This document shows positions 13,435 to 14,450 of a stretch of DNA of 14,450 nt, one piece after another. This DNA is from an uncultured Prevotella sp. (GTDB lineage: Bacteria > Bacteroidota > Bacteroidia > Bacteroidales > Bacteroidaceae): the NCBI GenBank assembly GCA_937877685.1, contig CALFGU010000136.1, positions 1-14,450 of the forward strand, read 5' to 3'. The position numbers and the translations under genes were made by a program. Under the pieces are notes generated by a model, which saw nothing but the letters and a program-made list of their open reading frames with translations, did not search any database and was not told where the DNA came from. How positions within the stretch are numbered: the stretch's first letter is position 1; each line of letters starts with the position of its first letter.

Positions 13435-14450
13435 TTAGAGAGAGTGGTTGATTGTACGTGAAAGTACGTCGAGCTGCTGTTCGCGAGTTAACTTTACGAA
13501 GTTAACGGCATAACCGCTGACACGGATAGTGAGCTGTGGGTACTTTTCGGGATGTTCCATTGCGTCAACGAGGAGTTCGCGGTCGAATACGTTAACGTTG
13601 AGGTGGTGACCGCCATCGGGAGTGAAGTAACCGTCCATGAGGTTCACGAGGTTTTCAACCTGTACTTCCTTGGTCTTACCGAGTGTTGCGGGAGAGATAG
13701 CGAAAGTATAAGAGATACCGTCCTGTGAGTGCTGGAAGGGAAGCTTCGCTACAGAAGCGAGAGCAGCAACTGCGCCCTTGGTATCGCGTCCGTTCATGGG
13801 GTTAGCACCGGGTGCGAAAGGTACACCTGCGGGACGACCGTCGGGAGTTGCACCAGTGTTCTTACCATATACTACGTTAGAAGTGATAGTGAGAACTGAC
13901 TGAGTGGGCTTCGCGTTGCGGTAAGTTTCGTGCTGACGCATGAATTCCATGAACTTTTCAGTTACCATGAGAGCGATAGCGTCAGTCTGCTCATTGTTGT
14001 TACCGTAAGGAACATATTCACCTTCGTTTTCGAAACCTACTGCCAAGCCACGTTCGTCGCGGATGATGCGAACCTTACCAAATTTGATAGCAGCGAGAGA
14101 GTCAGTCACGATAGAGAGACCTGCGATACCTGTAGCACGAGTGCGTTCTACGTCACCGTCGTGGAGAGCGAGTTCGAATGCTTCATAGTTGTACTTGTCG
14201 TGCATGTAGTGAATAATCTTAAGCGCATTCACATACACCTTAGCCAACCAACGCATCATCTGTTCGAACTTGCGCATTACTTCTTCGTATTCGAGGTAAT
14301 CGCCAGTGATGGGAGCAAATTCGGGAGAAATCTGGTGACCAGAAACTTCGTCACGACCACCGTTGATAGCGTAAAGCAAGCACTTAGCCAAGTTAGCACG
14401 AGCACCGAAGAACTGCATCTGCTTACCAATCTTCATGGGGCTTACGCAGC
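13435..14450 (-). CDS. pflB: Formate acetyltransferase (pyruvate formate-lyase), C-terminal part, 5' truncated
   Basis: Glycyl-radical enzyme that splits pyruvate with CoA into acetyl-CoA and formate during anaerobic fermentation; cytoplasmic. The minus-strand frame is open through the right edge. Before the ATG at 14436 it reads Cys-Val-Ser-Pro, so that ATG is internal and the Cys codon at 14446-14448 matches the second of the two active-site cysteines (CCVSPM, Cys419 in E. coli). About 338 of roughly 740-760 residues are visible. They match PflB closely: GKQMQFFGARANLAK, LYAINGGRDE, LNIIHYMHDKY-like LKIIHYMHDKYNYEA, GIAGLSIVTDSL, PTQSVLTITSNVVYGK and LTIRVSGYAVNF, whose glycine (codon 13513-13515) is the radical site. 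The conserved active-site and radical residues in view are intact. Codon use is that of a highly expressed gene. The activase pflA is not in the window. Confidence 0.96.
   Translation of the reverse strand, partial: CVSPMKIGKQMQFFGARANLAKCLLYAINGGRDEVSGHQISPEFAPITGDYLEYEEVMRKFEQMMRWLAKVYVNALKIIHYMHDKYNYEAFELALHDGDVERTRATGIAGLSIVTDSLAAIKFGKVRIIRDERGLAVGFENEGEYVPYGNNNEQTDAIALMVTEKFMEFMRQHETYRNAKPTQSVLTITSNVVYGKNTGATPDGRPAGVPFAPGANPMNGRDTKGAVAALASVAKLPFQHSQDGISYTFAISPATLGKTKEVQVENLVNLMDGYFTPDGGHHLNVNVFDRELLVDAMEHPEKYPQLTIRVSGYAVNFVKLTREQQLDVLSRTINHSL

Noticed and set aside
1..14450. Novel multi-gene defence, toxin or mobile system
   Set aside because: All sizeable genes belong to recognisable housekeeping or nutrient-uptake families; no integrase, transposase, nuclease or toxin-antitoxin pair is visible.

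Overview
The window looks like a chromosomal segment of a Bacteroidales bacterium, probably Prevotellaceae-like; the family assignment is weaker than the order. The evidence is a SusC/SusD nutrient-uptake pair, Bacteroidetes-type promoters (TTTG, about 20 nt, TAnnTTTG), no Shine-Dalgarno-like sites before the starts, Bacteroidetes-type topoisomerase IV subunit B and DUF3109 proteins, and Bacteroidetes-style intergenic repeats.

Layout. 1-4244: the end of a polysaccharide-utilisation-type operon on the + strand: the C-terminal part of a SusC TonB-dependent receptor, a complete SusD lipoprotein and a third surface lipoprotein with an Fn3-like domain, closed by a strong terminator at 4263-4294. 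4295-5628: about 1.3 kb without a convincing gene, holding two separate large inverted-repeat modules (4369-4572 and 4764-5215), several short palindromes and a good promoter at 5360-5391. 5629-6183: an RlpA-like secreted septal/peptidoglycan protein with its own terminator. 6239-6871: a second repeat-rich spacer with a 105-nt composite tandem repeat and crossed inverted repeats, ending in a promoter for the next gene. 6872-12402: four co-directional genes, a GNAT-like protein, topoisomerase IV subunit B (parE), phosphopantetheine adenylyltransferase (coaD) and an exported S41 C-terminal processing protease. 12403-12680: a spacer with overlapping hairpins and a three-copy 22-nt-period direct repeat. 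12681-13295: a cysteine-rich DUF3109 protein. 13385-13413: a bidirectional terminator between it and the convergent, 5'-truncated pflB (formate acetyltransferase), which runs off the right edge.

How the genes work together. SusC/SusD and the third lipoprotein would bind and import a glycan or other oligomer at the outer membrane; no enzyme or regulator in the window identifies the substrate. PflB is central to fermentation of the imported sugar. The 6.9-12.4 kb genes are housekeeping (chromosome decatenation, coenzyme A synthesis, periplasmic proteolysis). susC, susD, the third lipoprotein gene and pflB have the restricted codon use of very highly expressed genes.

I found no new multi-gene defence or metabolic system. 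The most unusual signal is in the spacers: five of them contain short tandem units in 9-nt phase, with a different unit sequence in most spacers, and two are also folded into large inverted repeats.
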